A stretch of 46,141 nt of DNA from an uncultured Alphaproteobacteria bacterium (GCA_949282845.1 CASDQF010000025.1:1-46141); one strand, 5' to 3'. Shown: positions 33,872 through 43,294, counted from the first letter of the stretch. Notes: a model not told the origin generated them from the letters alone. Program-made: numbers and translations.

Positions 33872-35117
33872 AAAACTCATATTGAGCTTGGAGACCTATC
33901 AAATTCGCCTGCATTTTATACTTAGCGTCTAAGTAAGAACCGGAAGCATAATTATGCGTTTTTGAAGATTTGACAAACATATGCGAATATCCTAAATCAA
34001 TTGTCGCATTTTTATATTTATAAGAAACACCGACGGAAGCCCACCAACGATTATTGTCAGGAATACGAGCTGTACGATATTCTGCATTTTTAACCGGAGA
34101 TTCATCATAAGAAAGACCTAATCTAAATGTCCAATTATCGTCGTGATAATAGTCCATACCTAAGCCTAACATCCAAACATTCTCCCATTTTTCAACTGTA
34201 GAACTAACGCCATTTTGGAAGTTATCCGAATAAATGTCTAATTGGTCAAAACGACTCCATCTTGTCCACTTAGCGGAAGCAGCTAAACCAATTTTATCAA
34301 TCCGATGGTAAGCGGATAATAAAAGATGTTCAGGCAAGGTTATCTTTGCTCGACCAACGGTCGTCCCGTTTTGGAAAGGAATACCTGGAAGAGCCGGCAT
34401 GGCAGAACCTTCAACTGTATGTTTTCCTTTTAAATTATGCGTTACTTTAGAACGATATGAAACACCAAAACGCGTATCTTTCCAAGGCTCATACATCAAG
34501 CCTAATGTGTATCCATAAGCCCAATCATCACCTTCTACTTTATTATAACCGCCACCGGCAGCCATTGGTAAATCATTGGTCAATTTAGCATCTGCTCGTT
34601 CAAATAAAATTGAACCACCTAATGTTAAATTAGAAAGAACTTTATATGACATTGTTGGCGCAAAATCCATCACACCAATATAAGACTTTAAAGCATGGGT
34701 ACGACCAAACCAGTCTTCATTATAAATCGTTGACAAGCCAAACGGCGCATATGCACCAAACCCGAAATCAAACTTGTCATTGATTTTATACTGTGTAAAG
34801 AAATGAGGAATCCAATTACGTAAACGAATGTCACCTTCTTTTCCCTGATTGATGCCACCGTTCACTGTTTCACCTTTTACATCTGCTTTAATCATAACAA
34901 GCGTCATTCCGGCTTGAGCTCCTGATTTTTTCAAACTCATGCCAGCCGGGTTAAAAGCGATTGCAGAATAATCATCTCCGACAACACCGGCACCGTTAAA
35001 AGCACGTCCCAAGTTCGCAGCACTAAATTCTGATAATTGAAAACCAGCTGCTGAAGCTGTCGTCGCAACGGATGTTAAACATAAAGCAAATGTAGCTTTT
35101 TTTATAAAATGCATCAT
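33870..35117 (-). CDS. FadL-family outer-membrane lipid transporter
   Basis: The 415-residue protein has a signal peptide ending SAAG/F or ASAA and the typical N-terminal GFQLSEFSAANLGRAFNGAG with AFNPAGMSLKKSG (the NPAG motif). The rest is a run of amphipathic beta-strands ending in an aromatic C-terminus (LQAQYEF), as required for BAM recognition. FadL proteins take up long-chain fatty acids or other hydrophobic compounds. A GAGG site lies upstream, and it shares its terminator with the convergent OmpR-type gene. Confidence 0.92.
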   Translation of the reverse strand: MMHFIKKATFALCLTSVATTASAAGFQLSEFSAANLGRAFNGAGVVGDDYSAIAFNPAGMSLKKSGAQAGMTLVMIKADVKGETVNGGINQGKEGDIRLRNWIPHFFTQYKINDKFDFGFGAYAPFGLSTIYNEDWFGRTHALKSYIGVMDFAPTMSYKVLSNLTLGGSILFERADAKLTNDLPMAAGGGYNKVEGDDWAYGYTLGLMYEPWKDTRFGVSYRSKVTHNLKGKHTVEGSAMPALPGIPFQNGTTVGRAKITLPEHLLLSAYHRIDKIGLAASAKWTRWSRFDQLDIYSDNFQNGVSSTVEKWENVWMLGLGMDYYHDDNWTFRLGLSYDESPVKNAEYRTARIPDNNRWWASVGVSYKYKNATIDLGYSHMFVKSSKTHNYASGSYLDAKYKMQANLIGLQAQYEF

Positions 35118-35326
35118 TTTCCTTCCTCTTTTTATGAAAAATTTGATATTTTTATATGCACATTTATATTCTTAATCAATTTTTTTTTATTAAAAAGAAT
35201 GTTTTGTCATATTTATGACTTATTAATAAAATTATTAAAAAAAAATTAAAAAAGGGGCTTGCCTTCCAACCAAAAGTATGTCAAGTTGATGAACGCTAAA
35301 TGTTTTTTACAAAAGGAGATTAAATT

Positions 35327-36250
35327 ATGGTGACTAAAAAAAATAAAAAGCCGGTTCAAAAAACAGCTCATCCTTCTGTAGCTGCTCAACCGACGCCGGT
35401 TCAAAAAGAAGAATGCGCTTGCGGTGCTGATTGCAAGTGTGGATGTAATTCAGGATGTAAATGTGAAAAACTATTACCTTTCTTTGGTATGGTTTTAATT
35501 GCTTTATCTGTTATAGCTTCTCCATTTATTCGTCCTTATGCTACAGGTTTTAATAAACCTGCTGCTCCAACAGCAAAAATGACTGAAAATGCTATTCGCG
35601 ATTTCATTAAGGCTAATCCAAAAGTTATTTTAGATTCTGTCAACAGCTATTATCAAAAACAACAAGGAAAACAAGCTGGTAGAAAAGCGCCTCCTAAAAA
35701 AGCAGACAGTAAAATGATTGCTGAAATTTTAGCAGACAAAACAAATACCGTGCTTGGTAATCCAAAAGGAACTTTTGTTATCATTGAATTCTTTGATTAT
35801 CAATGCGGCTATTGCAAAATGATGAATAAGAAGTTAGCCGAAGCGATTAAGAAAAGTGACAACATCCGTTGGGTTTTAATGGATAATCCTATTTTCGGTG
35901 AAAAATCAGAAATAATTGCTCGCTATGCAATGGCAGCAGATAAACAAGGAAAATTTGCTGAGTATCATGAAGCTTTAGGCGAGAATAAGGATATGTCCGA
36001 AACTGGTTTAATTGCTTTAGGTAAAAAGTTAGGATTAAATACAGATAAGTTAACAAAAGATGCTAACTCTAAAGAATTAAAAGATAAGCTTTTAAAAACA
36101 CGTGAATACACGAAAGAATTAAACTTAAGCGGTGTTCCGATGTTTATTATCGATGGCGATGTTCAACCAGGCGCGTTCCAAGACGCTCAATTGGAAGAAT
36201 ACATTAAAAAAGCCAACGATATGAAAAAGACGAAAAAAGCTAAGAAATAA
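35327..36250 (+). CDS. Membrane-anchored DsbA-like thiol oxidoreductase
   Basis: The 307-residue protein has a short N-terminal cytoplasmic region, a membrane helix (about 49-66) and a periplasmic thioredoxin-fold domain. The active site is CGYC (C160/C163) in FFDYQCGYCKMMN, and the cis-Pro loop is SGVPMFIIDG. A helical stretch (about 85-125) precedes it, as in ScsC/Com1-like proteins. The region before the membrane helix has seven cysteines in 17 residues (CACGADCKCGCNSGCKC), unusual for a DsbA and possibly metal-binding. A perfect AAAGGAG precedes the ATG. It could fold or oxidise the cysteine-rich secreted proteins nearby. Confidence 0.85.
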   Translation: MVTKKNKKPVQKTAHPSVAAQPTPVQKEECACGADCKCGCNSGCKCEKLLPFFGMVLIALSVIASPFIRPYATGFNKPAAPTAKMTENAIRDFIKANPKVILDSVNSYYQKQQGKQAGRKAPPKKADSKMIAEILADKTNTVLGNPKGTFVIIEFFDYQCGYCKMMNKKLAEAIKKSDNIRWVLMDNPIFGEKSEIIARYAMAADKQGKFAEYHEALGENKDMSETGLIALGKKLGLNTDKLTKDANSKELKDKLLKTREYTKELNLSGVPMFIIDGDVQPGAFQDAQLEEYIKKANDMKKTKKAKK

Positions 36251-36268
36251 TCGCTTTTAGATATCATG

Positions 36269-36298
36269 AAAAAGCTCCTCAAATGAGGAGCTTTTTTT
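36269..36298 (+). terminator. Intrinsic terminator after the DsbA-like gene
   Basis: AGCTCCTC / GAGGAGCT stem with AAAT loop and a seven-T tail. Confidence 0.9.
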
Positions 36299-36332
36299 AA
36301 AGCTAAAAAAAACATCTAGACAAGTCAACTAT

Positions 36333-36409
36333 AAATTTGTTATGCTTATTTTACAAACGAAATAAGGAGTCTCAGATGTTCATTTCTAACAAAATTACCC
36401 CCCCCCCCC
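36333..36409 (+). repeat. Poly-C leader cassette, copy 1
   Basis: From AAGGAG through the ATG, eight codons and the C12 tract (about 36364-36409) this is identical to the right-edge copy. An AAATTTGTTAT box (36333-36343) occurs upstream of both, at a different spacing, and may be part of the promoter. Confidence 0.85.
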
Positions 36410-37029
36410 ATGTTTTATCTAATCTTTTGATATATTTAATACTTTTCTCCTCTTTTTGCTTAACCGCAAACGCAAAAACAGTTAACCGACAAGCTTATAA
36501 AGTCTGTAAAACGAATGAAGAAGCTTATTGGAATGGCTCTTCCGCTCAATGCTGTGATACAACGACCCATAAACTTGTCAAAAATTATACAAATGGCATT
36601 GGTGAAAACGGTTATGCCTGTTGTCCTGTCCAGGAAAATATAAATGAAAATACCGTTGAAAATGGGGTGGTTCACAGATCTAGTTCCAAAACAGGCTGGA
36701 CTATTGCCGGCGCCACGAATGGTTCTTGCTGTGGCGGATATACCGACAGCTCGGGTTCTGTAACTTACGATGATATTGGTTATCAACAATGGAGCTCAAA
36801 TAGTTACACTTTTAACATTCAAGAAAATGGTGGTGTATATTATTGCGCATCAAACATGACGGACAGCGGTGGCGATAGTGAAGGTGAAGGGTCTTCTTGG
36901 AGTTGGAGCTTTTATTATGCCAGTAATAATAAATACTGTATGGATCAAAGGCCCGCGTATCCACTGATCTGTTATTGTTCAGAGAAAGGAGATCCACAAA
37001 AAGGAACTTGTTGCGAAGGTCCTTGTTAA
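36376..37029 (+). CDS. Phase-variable cysteine-rich secreted protein
   Basis: The 217-residue product starts MFISNKITPPPHVLSN; 12 consecutive C (36398-36409) encode Thr-Pro-Pro-Pro and the first base of His. A signal peptide core (LLIYLILFSSFCL, cleaved near TANA/K) follows. The mature part is rich in Cys, with CC pairs (SAQCCDTT, YACCPVQ, SCCGGY, GTCCEGPC). Loss or gain of one C shifts the frame: 11 C reads PPPMFYLIF then stop, 13 C reads PPPPCFI then stop. Only 12 (or 12 plus/minus 3) gives the full protein, so the tract can switch expression on and off. AAGGAG precedes the ATG. Function unknown; a surface role is likely. Confidence 0.85.
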   Translation: MFISNKITPPPHVLSNLLIYLILFSSFCLTANAKTVNRQAYKVCKTNEEAYWNGSSAQCCDTTTHKLVKNYTNGIGENGYACCPVQENINENTVENGVVHRSSSKTGWTIAGATNGSCCGGYTDSSGSVTYDDIGYQQWSSNSYTFNIQENGGVYYCASNMTDSGGDSEGEGSSWSWSFYYASNNKYCMDQRPAYPLICYCSEKGDPQKGTCCEGPC

Positions 37030-37030
37030 G

Positions 37031-38857
37031 TTATTCTTCGCGGCGACGTTCTGCTTTGCGGCGCTCATTATAATCCAACAACTTTTTACGCAACCGAATG
37101 TTATGTGGTGTCACTTCAACCAACTCATCATCATTAATGTAAGCTAAGCTTTCTTCCAAGCTCATAACAACCGGTGGCGTCAAAAGAATATTATCATCTT
37201 TACCCGCAGCACGCATATTTGTTAGTTTTTTTCCTTTAATCGGATTGACATCAATATCTCCAGGCTTTGCATTCTCTCCAATAATCATCCCGGCATAAAC
37301 CGGCGTATTATGCGTCACAAAAAGCTTTCCTCTGTCTTGGATATTAAACAAGGAATAAGCAACCGCTTTACCTGTTTCCAATGAAATCAAAGCGCCATTA
37401 TGCCGCCCCGGAATTGGCCCCTTATAAGGTCCATACTCACTAAACAAACGGTTCATAATCCCTGTTCCGCAAGTATCTGTTAAAAATTCAGAATGATACC
37501 CGATTAAGCCCCGAGAAGGTGCTTTAAAAATCAAACGTGTCTTACCGGCTCCGGAAGGATGCATCTCCATTAAATCCGCTTTTCGTTCACTCATTTTATT
37601 AACAACAACACCCGAATAAGCGTCATCCACATCCACAACAACTTCTTCATACGGTTCGGTCCGTGTTCCATTTTCATCTACATGGAATAAAACACGTGGA
37701 CGAGAAATAGACAATTCAAAGCCTTCTCGACGCATTGTTTCAATCAAAATACCAAGTTGCAATTCGCCACGTCCAGCAACTTCAAACGAATCTGCGCTGT
37801 CTGTTTTAGCTATTCGCAGAGCAACATTCCCTTCGACTTCTTTTTGCAAACGCTCCCAAATCATCCGAGAAGTGACTTTATCACCATCCTGCCCGGCAAA
37901 AGGAGAAGTGTTTATTGAAAAAGTCATTGCTAATGTCGGTGGGTCTATTGGTTGAGACGGAATAGCTTCCGTAACACTACTATCACATAAAGTATCCGCC
38001 ACCGTCGCTTTAGAAAAACCCGCAACACTGACGATATCTCCTGCGTGAGCTTCTTCCAAGGCTGTCCGTTTTAAACCTCGAAAAGCCATAATCTTAGAAG
38101 CTCGAGCGGTTTCTAATGTTTGCCCATCTCGGGACAAAGCTTTAATCATTGAATTAACTTTCAATGATCCGCTTTCAATACGCCCCGTCAAAATACGTCC
38201 GACAAACGGATCATACTCCAAGGTCGTCACCAACATAGAAAATGGCGCTGTTAAATCACATTTTGGTTCCGGAACATGTGTTAAAATTTTTTCAATCAAT
38301 GGCTTGATGCTCGTTCGAGGATCTTTTTCTAAATCATAAACCGCCCATCCTTCTCGACCTGAAGCATACAAAACAGGAAAATCTAACTGTTCATCTGTTG
38401 CGCCCATATTGGCAAACAAATCAAAAACTTCATTTAATACTTCGTTTGGACGAGCATCAGGACGATCCGCTTTATTGATAACAACAATAGGACGCAAGCC
38501 TAATTTTAAAGCTTTACCGACCACAAATTTTGTCTGGGGTAAAGGTCCTTCCGCAGCATCAACCAACAAAATAACACCGTCTACCATACTTAAAATACGT
38601 TCAACTTCTCCACCAAAATCAGCATGTCCCGGTGTATCCACTATGTTAATCCGCGTATTTTCCCATTCAATAGAAGTACATTTTGCTAAAATTGTAATAC
38701 CACGTTCTCGCTCAATATCTCCGCTATCCATCACACAAGTCGCCACCGCTTGATTATCTCGAAAAGTGCCGCTTTGCTTTAAAAAAGCATCTACAAGAGT
38801 TGTTTTCCCATGGTCAACGTGTGCGATGATCGCAATATTTCGAATAGATTCTGTCAT
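37031..38857 (-). CDS. typA: Ribosome-associated GTPase TypA/BipA
   Basis: The 608-residue translational GTPase has the EF-Tu-like G1 motif IIAHVDHGKTTLVDAF, G3 DTPGHADFGGEVERI and G4 NKADRPDA. Domain II follows, then the EF-G-like domains and the BipA-specific C-terminus (YHSEFLTDTCGTGIMNRLF, KLTNMRAAGKDDNILLTPP). It binds 70S ribosomes and assists assembly under stress. Its 3' end lies one base from the stop of the convergent poly-C gene. Confidence 0.97.
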   Translation of the reverse strand: MTESIRNIAIIAHVDHGKTTLVDAFLKQSGTFRDNQAVATCVMDSGDIERERGITILAKCTSIEWENTRINIVDTPGHADFGGEVERILSMVDGVILLVDAAEGPLPQTKFVVGKALKLGLRPIVVINKADRPDARPNEVLNEVFDLFANMGATDEQLDFPVLYASGREGWAVYDLEKDPRTSIKPLIEKILTHVPEPKCDLTAPFSMLVTTLEYDPFVGRILTGRIESGSLKVNSMIKALSRDGQTLETARASKIMAFRGLKRTALEEAHAGDIVSVAGFSKATVADTLCDSSVTEAIPSQPIDPPTLAMTFSINTSPFAGQDGDKVTSRMIWERLQKEVEGNVALRIAKTDSADSFEVAGRGELQLGILIETMRREGFELSISRPRVLFHVDENGTRTEPYEEVVVDVDDAYSGVVVNKMSERKADLMEMHPSGAGKTRLIFKAPSRGLIGYHSEFLTDTCGTGIMNRLFSEYGPYKGPIPGRHNGALISLETGKAVAYSLFNIQDRGKLFVTHNTPVYAGMIIGENAKPGDIDVNPIKGKKLTNMRAAGKDDNILLTPPVVMSLEESLAYINDDELVEVTPHNIRLRKKLLDYNERRKAERRREE

Positions 38858-39045
38858 GTTTGTTCTTCTTCTTTATCGATTCTTTTTGTAAGGCAAAAAG
38901 TATACTCTTTTTTTAAAAAAAAGATAGTAAAAAATAAAATTGTCTTTTTCCGCTTTTTTTAATCTCACCATCTGAGCTCAACAAAGAAAATACTTGAAAA
39001 AAAGCGCTTTGTCCTATAACCTAAAGACTAGGTAAGGAGAAAAAC

Positions 39046-39672
39046 ATGAAAAAATTACTGTTCACAACTCTGTTTTGGTTAGGAGGATTAACAGGAGCAA
39101 TGGCTGCTGATGATCGTGTTTATCAATATCCTGTTTCAACAAATAATTCTATTTCTGAAACTCAACCAGCTCCCGTTGTCCAAAACAAAGCACAAAAAAC
39201 TAAACGCTTTTATGCCGGTGGACGCCTTGGATATGGTTATACCTCTATCGAACCAAAAGATTTATCTACAGCTGTCGGAGGAGCCATGGTCGGCGTCAAA
39301 GTTGGAGATTTCCGTTTTGAAACGGATGTCACCTATATGGCTCAAACAGAATTGACGCATGACATTAAATACGAACAGTTTACTTTTTTATTAAATGCTT
39401 ATTATGACTTACCTCTTGGAAAGTTCAAACCCTTTATCGGCGTAGGAGCTGGAGCTGCTTATTCTATTGCTACCCGTGAATATAAACGCCATGGATGGAC
39501 ACATGAAGAGCGCTGGGATGACACCAATTGGGCTGTCGCTGCTATGGGCGGTGCTTCATATGACATTACCCCCTCCATAACGGCAGAAGCCATGTTCCGC
39601 TATATTTATGTAGATTTGCATGAAGATGCTTATAATCTTCAAGCAATAGGTGGTGTTCGATATAATTTTTAA
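39046..39672 (+). CDS. Outer-membrane beta-barrel protein (opacity/porin type)
   Basis: The 208-residue product has a signal peptide ending AMAA/D, a short linker and an eight-stranded barrel (AGGRLGYGYTSIEP; KPFIGVGAGAAYSIATREYK; MFRYIYVDL; QAIGGVRYNF). The last residue is Phe, as BAM substrates usually require. GGAG precedes the ATG. It resembles the small OmpA/OmpW-like membrane proteins of alphaproteobacteria; ligand unknown. A candidate -10 TATAAC lies at 39015-39020, but the -35 spacing is short. Confidence 0.85.
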   Translation: MKKLLFTTLFWLGGLTGAMAADDRVYQYPVSTNNSISETQPAPVVQNKAQKTKRFYAGGRLGYGYTSIEPKDLSTAVGGAMVGVKVGDFRFETDVTYMAQTELTHDIKYEQFTFLLNAYYDLPLGKFKPFIGVGAGAAYSIATREYKRHGWTHEERWDDTNWAVAAMGGASYDITPSITAEAMFRYIYVDLHEDAYNLQAIGGVRYNF

Positions 39673-39684
39673 AAGGAAAAATAA

Positions 39685-40068
39685 ATGCGTTTTTATGGCT
39701 TATTAGGCTTCGTTTTAGGGCTTTTTTTAACAGCTTGTTCTACAACCTTACCGCCGATTGCGGTTGAACAAGGCGTCATCTTTGGCTCTCCATCTCAAGA
39801 GCAAGTTGCTCAAACCATCGCTCAGGCCGCTATTCGGTCTCGTTGGCAGGTGCGAGGACGATCAGAAAACACTTTAGATATTGCTTTTACTCATAAAGGA
39901 TATGTATATACGGCTCAAATCAGCTTTACAACACAAACTTATCGCATTGATTTTATCTCAAGTGATGGCTCTGTTCATGACGAGGAAGATGTAATTGTCT
40001 ACTACAACAAACAAGTGCGTCGGTTAAATACAAACATCAATCGCTTTTTGACAAAAGCTTTTTATTAA
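39685..40068 (+). CDS. Small putative lipoprotein
   Basis: The 127-residue product has a lipobox-like FLTAC with Cys18, then Thr/Ser. The mature domain (VEQGVIFGSPSQEQVAQTIA; GYVYTAQISFTTQTYRIDFI) is a small alpha/beta fold of unknown family. It lies 12 bases after the barrel gene with AAAGGA before its ATG, so the two are co-transcribed, and it may help the barrel or the outer membrane. Its 3' end overlaps the convergent cPRR gene by 4 bases. Confidence 0.75.
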   Translation: MRFYGLLGFVLGLFLTACSTTLPPIAVEQGVIFGSPSQEQVAQTIAQAAIRSRWQVRGRSENTLDIAFTHKGYVYTAQISFTTQTYRIDFISSDGSVHDEEDVIVYYNKQVRRLNTNINRFLTKAFY

Positions 40069-40370
40069 AAGCGAGATTTTAAATAATCTCCCAATACTCG
40101 TTCAGTTAAAGCTTTGCCGTCCGGTGCGGAAGAATGGCTATCAAAAGCAAAACCCATTGGAATAAGTGCCCCTTTTTGCCGACGATCCTCTTCTATCAAC
40201 CAATTGATAAAAGGCATAACCGTTGCCCCTCCGGACAAACAATAATCTAATGAAATATACGGCGGACAACCATTTAACATAATATAATCAATTGCTTCAC
40301 TCGTCGAACGCGCCACGTCCCATGTCGTATCCGGGGGCTGACGCATATCATCTAAATATAATTTCTTCAT
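40065..40370 (-). CDS. Cyclic-phosphate processing receiver-like protein (cPRR)
   Basis: The 101-residue product begins KKLYLDDMRQPPDTTWDVAR and has YISLDYCLSGG, patterns typical of the cPRR group of receiver-like domains, predicted to act on cyclic phosphates in RNA repair or nucleotide signalling. The usual second acidic residue after SLDHD appears as Tyr-Cys here. Its start overlaps the hisS stop as ATGA. The partner enzyme is not visible nearby. Confidence 0.7.
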   Translation of the reverse strand: MKKLYLDDMRQPPDTTWDVARSTSEAIDYIMLNGCPPYISLDYCLSGGATVMPFINWLIEEDRRQKGALIPMGFAFDSHSSAPDGKALTERVLGDYLKSRF

Positions 40371-41656
40371 GGTAAAAAATTCCTATCTAACTCCGTCAAA
40401 CAGTGATTCTTTTGCTCTCCTGTTTGCATATTTTTAATTGCAATTTCGCCTTTTGCATACTCTTCCGGAGCAAGATAAGCCGCAAATTTTGCATGTCGCT
40501 TATTTGCCATTGTGAAAAATTTCTTTGGATTTTGAACAGACAACATAAAATCTGTTTTAATCCCGAGTTCTATTGCTTTTTGAACAAATTCCATTGCTGG
40601 TTTTTGCAAGCTTTCATCATAATAACCAACTATCATATCAACGCCTTCATAGGTCTCCGGATAGCCAAATTTCGCTGTATAAAGCTCGCGAATAACACCA
40701 TCGCCAAAACCGAGACCACACGCCGGAATATCCTTTCCTGTCATACGAGAAAACAACGCATCATATCGACCGCCTCCGAACAAAGCTCTAAATTGTCTTT
40801 GTGTATCGAAAGCTTCAAAAACAATCCCCGTATAATATGATAACCCTCGAATAATAGACGGATCCATTTGCAAATATTCACGATATCCCAATGCTTCTGC
40901 AAAACTAAATAATTTTTGTAAATTCTGATAGTCAACATTCTCAGAACCGACTAAATTTCCAATTTCTGCCGCATCATGCGTTTCTAAAAGAGTAAAAAGA
41001 CGTTCTATTTGCTCTGTGGTTAGTCCCAATGCCGCCATTTCTTCTTTCAGCCAACCGGCATCTACTTTTTCTTTTTTATCAATTAACGTCATTAAAGCTG
41101 CATGTCGTTCATGTGTAACGCCGATTTTCAATAAAAAACCCGATAATAAAGCGCGGCTGGAAACACGAATTTGATAATCTTTTGCATCAAATCCTAATTC
41201 CTTCATTACCTCAACCGCGGTAAACAAAATCCAAGCTTCAGCAGAAACATCTGCTTCTCCCATAATATCAATATTCCATTGAAAATGCTCACGATAACGC
41301 CCTTTCGTCGGTCGTTCATAACGAAAGCATTGACCAAAAGACCAAATCTTTGCAGGAAACGGCAGAGTTTCCTTTAAGCCCATATAAAGACGCACCATTG
41401 TCGGTGTGATTTCGGGACGTAAAGCTAAATGTCGATCTGATTTGTCTCTGAATTCATAAATTTGATCGGATAATTCTTCTCCGGCTTTTCTTTCAAAAAG
41501 CTCATAACTATCAACAACCGGCGTTTCATATCGTAAAAAACCCGTCTTTGTGGAAGCTTTGTCAAACGCCGCTAACAATTTTTTACGAAAAACCCAATCT
41601 ACAGGCGTAAAATCTCGCATTCCCCGTAACGGAGCAACATCTAATTTTTCTGTCAT
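40367..41656 (-). CDS. hisS: Histidyl-tRNA synthetase
   Basis: The 429-residue class II synthetase has RGMRDFTP at its start, motif 2 RYERPTKGRYREHFQWNID, the HisA-type RGLSYYTGIVFEAFD and motif 3 GGGRYDALFSRMTG, then a C-terminal anticodon domain (DMIVGYYDESLQKPAMEFVQ). AAGGAG stands six bases before the ATG at 41656; an ATG one codon upstream is the alternative. The longer frame begins with TTG and is not used here. It forms a coupled pair with the cPRR gene. Confidence 0.96.
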   Translation of the reverse strand: MTEKLDVAPLRGMRDFTPVDWVFRKKLLAAFDKASTKTGFLRYETPVVDSYELFERKAGEELSDQIYEFRDKSDRHLALRPEITPTMVRLYMGLKETLPFPAKIWSFGQCFRYERPTKGRYREHFQWNIDIMGEADVSAEAWILFTAVEVMKELGFDAKDYQIRVSSRALLSGFLLKIGVTHERHAALMTLIDKKEKVDAGWLKEEMAALGLTTEQIERLFTLLETHDAAEIGNLVGSENVDYQNLQKLFSFAEALGYREYLQMDPSIIRGLSYYTGIVFEAFDTQRQFRALFGGGRYDALFSRMTGKDIPACGLGFGDGVIRELYTAKFGYPETYEGVDMIVGYYDESLQKPAMEFVQKAIELGIKTDFMLSVQNPKKFFTMANKRHAKFAAYLAPEEYAKGEIAIKNMQTGEQKNHCLTELDRNFLP

Positions 41657-41707
41657 CATAACTCCTTTTGTTCCCTTCTTACACTTTTTTGCAGGGAAAA
41701 TCAAGTC

Positions 41708-42727
41708 TTACATCGCACGAAGACGACGAATGCGCTCGCCAATAGGAGGATGCGTACTCGACAGAGAAGAAAGAGCCAATCGACCATTAGAAGAAGGATC
41801 CGCTATACAGGCTGTTGCCATAACAGGTTGTTGATCTAAAATTTCCACTCGTGCATCTGTGCTGATTTTCATCAAAGCATCCGCTAAGGCACCCGGATTA
41901 TGAATGATTTTAGCTCCGGTGGCATCTGCTGCATATTCTCGAGAACGAGAAACCGCTAGCCGAAGCAAAGGCGCAATTAAATAATGAAAAATCATTAAAG
42001 CGATTTGAACAAAAAACACTAAAATAAGAAGTTGATTGGCTTTTTCATTTCGTTGATTTTTGCCGATAAAATGAATGCGAACACCTTCTGCCAAAAAACC
42101 AAATATAGAAATCCCCGTAATAATCAATAAATTTAATCGTATGTCTCGATTACCGATATGCGCCATTTCATGAGCAATAACAGCTTCTAATTCTAATGGC
42201 GTCAATTTTTTTAAAAGACCTGTCGTAACGGCGATAGAGGCTGTTTTTGGACTATGCCCTGTCGCAAAAGCATTCATTGACTCATCATCGATTTCATAGA
42301 CCTTTGGCATGGGTAATCCGGCGGCAATCGCTACATTCTGAACAGAACGATATAATTTTTTGTTGTCTTTTAATTCTATCGGCTTTGCCCCGGAAAAACC
42401 CAACATCATCTTATCGCCGAAATAGTAAGAAATCGCCATCCATCCCAAAGCAATCGCAAATAACGGCACTAAAAAGGATATCCAATACCCCGATGCAGCA
42501 AAAAAATAAATATTACTCTCGTTTATTTTTCCCGCCATATCTGGAAACCAGTATAACCATTTAGAAACACCATCCATCGTAAAAATATCAATTGAAATGA
42601 AATGAACAGCAGCATAACAAGCAATCCAGACTAAAATCGAAACAGAGACTGGAAACATCAAAACTAAAAAAGCTGTTTTTAGATTATTACGACTAATATG
42701 GTCATAAACAGTCAACGGTTTTGCCAT
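41708..42727 (-). CDS. htpX: M48-family zinc metalloprotease (HtpX-like)
   Basis: The 339-residue integral-membrane protease has several hydrophobic segments (about 20-45, 73-101, 198-220, 230-250) and the zinc site HEMAH (186-190) with the following Glu-rich SREYAADATGAKI. It degrades misfolded inner-membrane proteins. It forms a head-to-tail pair with lemA, a common arrangement. GAGGA precedes the ATG, and its 3' end is 51 bases from hisS. Confidence 0.93.
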   Translation of the reverse strand: MAKPLTVYDHISRNNLKTAFLVLMFPVSVSILVWIACYAAVHFISIDIFTMDGVSKWLYWFPDMAGKINESNIYFFAASGYWISFLVPLFAIALGWMAISYYFGDKMMLGFSGAKPIELKDNKKLYRSVQNVAIAAGLPMPKVYEIDDESMNAFATGHSPKTASIAVTTGLLKKLTPLELEAVIAHEMAHIGNRDIRLNLLIITGISIFGFLAEGVRIHFIGKNQRNEKANQLLILVFFVQIALMIFHYLIAPLLRLAVSRSREYAADATGAKIIHNPGALADALMKISTDARVEILDQQPVMATACIADPSSNGRLALSSLSSTHPPIGERIRRLRAM

Positions 42728-42736
42728 TATATCCTC

Positions 42737-43294
42737 TTAAAAAGAAACTTTAGGAGCTTCAGCAACTTGCTTTTTTTCCTCTTCTGTTAATTCGAAGAAA
42801 GGTTCTTTTTCAAATTTAAAATGAGAAGCAATTAAATTAGACGGAAAAGCTTCAATTTGTGTATTCATTGCCATAACATTTGAGTTATAAAAACGACGAG
42901 AAGCCTGAATTTTATTCTCCGTATCCGTTAATTCTTGCATCATTTCCAAATAATTTTGGTTAGCTTTTAAATCCGGATAAGCTTCTGATAAAGCAAACAC
43001 GCTTTTTAAAGCATCTGTCAACATATTTTCTTTAGCCGCTTTATCTTCTCCGTGTCCTTGAGTTTTCATTGCGGCAGACCGAGCTTTTACGACATTTTCC
43101 AATGTTTCTTTTTCGTGCTTAGCATATCCCTTTACGGTTTCAACCAAATTTGGAATTAAATCATATCGACGTTTTAATTGCGTATCAATATCACTCCATG
43201 ACTCGCGAACGCGTTGACGTAAAGTGACCAAGCGGTTGTAAAGTATGACTAAATAAAAGACAACCAAAGCCGCAATAATTAAAAACCAAATCAT
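42737..43294 (-). CDS. lemA: LemA-family protein
   Basis: The 185-residue protein has one N-terminal membrane helix (IIAALVVFYLVILYNRLVTL) and the LemA signature WSDIDTQLKRRYDLIPNLVE, then coiled helices ending ENKIQASRRFYNSNVMAMNT. Its role is unclear; it commonly pairs with membrane proteases, as here. The ATG at 43294 has AAGGAG; the upstream ATG at 43312 would place the ribosome site inside the gene. Confidence 0.92.
   Translation of the reverse strand: MIWFLIIAALVVFYLVILYNRLVTLRQRVRESWSDIDTQLKRRYDLIPNLVETVKGYAKHEKETLENVVKARSAAMKTQGHGEDKAAKENMLTDALKSVFALSEAYPDLKANQNYLEMMQELTDTENKIQASRRFYNSNVMAMNTQIEAFPSNLIASHFKFEKEPFFELTEEEKKQVAEAPKVSF

Noticed and set aside
38994-39020. Promoter of the 39046 barrel gene (TTGAAA...TATAAC)
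   Set aside because: The spacer is only 15 bases, too short for a confident call.
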